From NCBI RefSeq assembly GCF_003574835.2, contig NZ_CP063196.1, forward strand, positions 4,836,001 through 4,900,000: a stretch of 64,000 nucleotides of DNA, given 5' to 3'. The position numbers and the translations under genes are program-made. The notes below the pieces were generated by a model. It ran no database searches, was not told the DNA's origin, and saw only the letters and a program-made list of their open reading frames with translations. Origin of the DNA: Thermobifida halotolerans. GTDB taxonomy: Bacteria; Actinomycetota; Actinomycetes; Streptosporangiales; Streptosporangiaceae. Positions 63,404 through 64,000 of this stretch are shown here, piece by piece. Position 1 is the first letter of the stretch, and the number at the start of each line of letters is the position of its first letter.

Positions 63404-64000
63404 ATGGGGACCACCGAATCTCACGACTCGGACGGACAACTCCGGCAGAAGCTGATCAACCGGATCACTCGCCGAGCATGGCTCGACAAGGATTTCCGGC
63501 AGCTTCTCATCGATGATCCGCAGGCGGCAGTGCTGACAGAGTTTGGCGAGATTCCCGCCTTGATCCGAGGTTTCACGGTCCGCCCCGCGCCGGTCGATCG
63601 GGCAGCCCTGCGCCCCTTGGAAGGACGTCGGACTCTGCGTATCAAGCCGAAGCCCGGCGGTCGCCCGATTAGCGTCGTGCTGCGCCACTTCCTTGGTGAC
63701 CAGGAGCTGATCGTTGTCCTCTACACTCGGCGGTGCGCCTTCAGTTGCTCCTTCTGCACCCTGCCGTCAGCCGGGGCGATCACGGACGTGAAGACGGAGG
63801 AGATAGCGGCCCAGTTTGGAGCAGTGAACGACTTCGTCCGGGCGAAGGCGAAAGGCGACGTCACACGGGTCGCCCTCGGCAATGAGGGTTCCATACTCGA
63901 CGAACGCACCCTCCCCGTGGACCAGTTGCACATGGTGATGGCTGCGGCGCGCAGCCTGCCCGGAGTCCGGGAGATCGTCCTGGAGACCAGACCTGAATTC
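63404..64000 (+). CDS. Radical SAM enzyme with NHLP-like N-terminus, C-terminus outside window
   Basis: 199 residues visible; open at the edge. Iron-sulphur motif C111-x3-C115-x2-C118 (RRCAFSCSFC) binds the 4Fe-4S cluster, followed by LGNEGSILDERTLP, which recalls Elp3/archaeosine-type radical SAM enzymes. The first 60 residues read RRAWLDKDFRQLLIDDPQAA then TEFGEIPALIRGF and resemble nitrile-hydratase-like leader peptides (NHLP) of RiPPs, unusual as part of an enzyme. ATG 63404 has AGGAG 9 bases upstream. Peptide modification is likely from context; the reaction is unknown. Confidence 0.85.
   Translation, partial: MGTTESHDSDGQLRQKLINRITRRAWLDKDFRQLLIDDPQAAVLTEFGEIPALIRGFTVRPAPVDRAALRPLEGRRTLRIKPKPGGRPISVVLRHFLGDQELIVVLYTRRCAFSCSFCTLPSAGAITDVKTEEIAAQFGAVNDFVRAKAKGDVTRVALGNEGSILDERTLPVDQLHMVMAAARSLPGVREIVLETRPEF

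Overview
The window is high-GC actinobacterial chromosome. GTG and TTG starts are common, and several genes look leaderless (a TANNNT -10 box ending 6-8 bases before the start codon). Gene content fits a filamentous actinomycete: a DUF397/XRE/ATP-binding WhiJ-type cluster, IdeR-type regulator, XPB helicase, DUF3027, DUF2530 and AIM24 proteins. Nocardiopsaceae (Thermobifida or Nocardiopsis-like) is my best guess, from gene style only.

Left part (1 to about 41.5 kb) is mostly housekeeping. Minus strand: a polysaccharide deacetylase cut by the window edge, XPB helicase, two small CD225-like membrane proteins and a large XPB-associated winged-helix protein. Plus strand: cold-shock protein, DUF3027, alpha/beta hydrolase, AIM24. 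Then a giant sacsin-like ATPase, a methyltransferase, DUF2530, an NCS2 purine permease, a MarR-MFS-ThpR operon, a secreted propeller-like protein, GDPD, SerC, a large membrane receptor with an extracellular binding-protein domain, citrate synthase 2, PdxH, IdeR, a PAS-GAF-SpoIIE-HATPase phosphatase, a lysyl-tRNA synthetase 3' remnant, a YihY/BrkB protein, a thiolase, a YcaQ/AlkZ-type glycosylase, a two-component system, exonuclease III and a ribokinase.

From about 42 to 61.6 kb lies a probable defence island. It holds a DUF6119/TIGR04141 protein, a fused HsdM-HsdS-like methylase with a degenerate catalytic motif, hsdM and hsdS, a WhiJ-type regulatory cluster with a coupled 39-residue peptide, an AIPR abortive-infection protein with a RAMA-like tail, a divergent AAA15 ATPase, hsdR, and a cytosolic Hanks-type Ser/Thr kinase. 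The hsdR gene is separated from hsdMS by about 7.4 kb carrying these other genes.

The right end (62.1 kb to the edge) carries what looks like the start of a ribosomal-peptide (RiPP) biosynthetic operon: promoter, 53-residue candidate precursor ending in Cys, a hairpin, a phytanoyl-CoA-dioxygenase-type 2-oxoglutarate/iron enzyme, and a radical SAM enzyme whose N-terminus resembles nitrile-hydratase-like leader peptides. The locus is truncated by the window. A family of intergenic repeats (near 13.0, 19.4, 52.7 and 61.8 kb) is another element that genes do not explain.
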